Shown: in pieces, positions 62,330 through 64,000 of the stretch | How the letters are laid out: the number at the start of each line of letters is the position of its first letter | How positions within the stretch are numbered: the first letter of the stretch is position 1 | NCBI GenBank assembly: GCA_019096065.1 | Contig: JAGUCH010000006.1 | Coordinates: 2,314,001-2,378,000, forward strand | Direction: 5' to 3' | DNA length: 64,000 nt | Origin: Paracyclopina nana | Lineage: Eukaryota > Arthropoda > Copepoda > Cyclopoida > Cyclopettidae | Translations under genes and position numbers: made by a program | The notes under the pieces: generated by a model | What the model saw: the letters and a program-made list of their open reading frames with translations, nothing else | What the model was told of the DNA's origin: nothing | Databases searched by the model: none

Positions 62330-62425
62330 TGAGAATTCCCAATCACCGGGTGATTGGCTCTCGGTTAGGGGCGCGCGCTCCCGATCACTTCCACTGATCG
62401 GCCAATGGCGCCTCCAATGGCCAAT
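62330..62425 (-). promoter_or_regulatory. CCAAT-box cluster with initiator-like TCAGT, candidate distal promoter
   Basis: There are five CCAAT pentamers in 87 bp: + strand at 62339-62343, 62402-62406, 62414-62418 and 62421-62425, and minus strand at 62357-62353. On the minus strand a TCAGT initiator-like motif places a possible start at 62330, with the upstream CCAAT trio at about -72 to -95, a usual position for such boxes. Transcription would run toward cut exon 1, 14 kb away. No TATA box is evident. Confidence 0.35.
62339..62357. repeat. CCAAT-bearing palindrome
   Basis: CCAATCACCGGGTGATTGG: two perfect 9-bp inverted arms around one central base, putting a CCAAT box at each end in opposite orientation. 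Confidence 0.9.
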
Positions 62426-63619
62426 CAATGAGCAGCTCTGGTGAAACGTGACCTACCTACACTGAATTCGGTGAACATTTGAAAGCCAGACTTGCTTTTT
62501 GCCAATATTGCAAAAGCAGCCGTGAAAATACTTTGCTGAACATCTGCTATAACACATCTCTAGAGTTATTTATGTAGAGTTGCCATAAAAAAGGCCGAAC
62601 CTGAATTATAGCACAATTTCACTTAAATACTGCGTAGTGCTACTTAGAATAGCAACTGGCGTTTAGCAAATGCTGCAGCTCATCCTTGTTTACTTTAATG
62701 AGGGCATGATCGGCTTTGATACATGCATACCAATGCAATTGGGGACAACTGTAAGGAAAACTATTACACATTGAGCGCGCACGTGTTAATGACAAGGTGC
62801 TTAACTGGTTATTCATTAAATATTCGAGGAATAATCACTTTCATCGCTCATTATAATGGTCTACTCGATCATTTCCTATTCTCAGAAAGTGCTTAATATA
62901 AGCCTGCTTAATTGGAAAAGTTTATTGGATTGCCAGCTACGTACTGAGGGGAAAAAATAGGCTTAGCTTCGACTCAATGAGAAAAATAGTGCATTTAAGA
63001 GGGGCTTAACAAGGTTTGAGATATTTTCGAAGTTGGTAAATTCAGAGGAGCTGTCATTGAAAACAAGGCCTGATTTATCGTGCTGGCTGCATAATGAACG
63101 ATTTGAAAGGGTCTTCTTTTGCTCATTCTGGTTGGCTGGTCATGAAAAAATGCTTAGTTACAGAGCTGAACTCTTGCTGATTATTCGAGAGAAAGAATTC
63201 ATTTATCATCTATTCAATTTGGCCCATAAAACTGTACTGCTGGGACTGCGATTCGAATAATTGCCACGAGAGAGAATGTTTTTTAAGGGCTCCATTCATG
63301 CAAATCAGTATTATGGCTTTTTTGCACTTCAACAGCAGCACAGTATACATACTATATAGGTACCTATAAATGCGGAGATGTAGATTCATTCCCTACCGAA
63401 TATGGCTTTGATTTGCATGGCCAAATATGCAAAACAGCACTATTGTTGCGAACAGATTGAATAAATAGAATAAAGCTGGCTTGAATGCTTTGATTCAAAG
63501 CTCAATCTGGCCAGATCAGGATCGCTCATTGAATAAATTAATGCCAATGCCAAACACTGCCAATTATTTTGAAATGCACACGAATAAGTGGTGGACCAGT
63601 TTAATAAACGGCTGCCACT
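62426..63619. other. No gene seen
   Basis: AT-rich DNA with a 14-bp palindrome TATAGGTACCTATA at 63355-63368. Nothing else I can support. Confidence 0.65.
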
Positions 63620-63773
63620 AGCCCGGTTCCAACACGGGATATCAGCATAGTATAGTACGGTAAACCAGTTAAGTCAGGTTGAGCTGAGCGCGCGAGCTAG
63701 CTGTGACCTGACTATGCTAAAAAGTCAAGTTACGTCTCCTGACTTTGCTGATTTTCCTTGTTGGAACCGGGCT
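63620..63773. repeat. 154-bp imperfect foldback with 15-bp perfect terminal inverted repeats
   Basis: The outer arms AGCCCGGTTCCAACA (63620-63634) and its exact complement (63759-63773) are perfect. Inner arms also pair: TCAGCA 63642-63647 with 63746-63751, AGCATAGT 63644-63651 with 63711-63718, and AGTCAGGT 63672-63679 with 63706-63713; some of these compete. I see no convincing target-site duplication. It may be a MITE-like remnant or a structured regulatory DNA. Confidence 0.6.
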
Positions 63774-64000
63774 TCTTTCTCAAGTCCATTTTTCGGCTGG
63801 GAATCTCTTCAAATAGCAGATGTATATGCAAAGCTCGGAACAAGTTTCCAATTTTGCGTCCAATTTCGATTTGAGTGGAGAAAATCCCTCGTAATGGTAC
63901 TTGAAATTAATGAAAGAGAATTTGCGGTTCGAGGAAGAAGGGGTTGATATGCAAATACCCAATCACCCATGTGATGCTGCTGTCGAGGACACGCAGGTTT

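Overview
This is eukaryotic, moderately AT-rich genomic DNA with large non-coding stretches and one confidently recognised protein-coding gene on the minus strand. The gene is the arthropod orthologue of cut (CUX/CDP family), with three CUT repeats and a Cut-class homeodomain. Sequence inside the domains and the conserved C-terminal tail are closest, as far as I can recall, to arthropod Cut proteins. An arthropod source is therefore likely, but I cannot name the species. I see no prokaryotic operons, rRNA, convincing tRNA, CRISPR array or intact transposon.

Layout. (1) Positions 1-34152: about 34 kb with no supportable gene, holding microsatellites, degenerate local duplications, a 20-bp palindrome and a TAATTA-rich patch; it lies 3' of cut. 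(2) 34153-35313: probable 3' UTR of cut, with a 15-nt C run (G on the + strand) just after the stop codon. (3) 35314-48265: ten phase-compatible coding exons of cut, reconstructed with GT-AG splice sites and giving 1389 residues counted from the first in-frame Met of the most 5' exon. Order in the protein: Ser/acidic N-terminal stretch, CUX-type coiled coil, Pro/Ser linker, CUT1, linker with the [10 protein letters not shown] motif, CUT2, CUT3, homeodomain, conserved tail. Introns shorten strongly toward the 3' end: 5688, 1001, 707, 901, 159, 96, 65, 65 and 65 nt. (4) 48266-64000: upstream non-coding DNA with a 30-bp minisatellite, a GC-richer putative promoter zone (about 61.4-62.45 kb) with clustered ATCGAT and CCAAT motifs, and a 154-bp foldback sequence.

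How it fits together. Cut/CUX proteins bind CCAAT-type and ATCGAT-type sites, and both occur in dense clusters 13-14 kb upstream of the first recognised coding exon. A second GC-richer island inside the largest intron shares the 10-mer CCAATCACCG with the distal one. This suggests distal and internal promoters, with possible autoregulation; that is inference, not shown by the sequence. The 5' end of the coding sequence is uncertain: the first exon found is open at its 5' splice boundary, so further upstream exons may exist. I found no wholly new multi-gene system here; the most interesting leads are regulatory and architectural.
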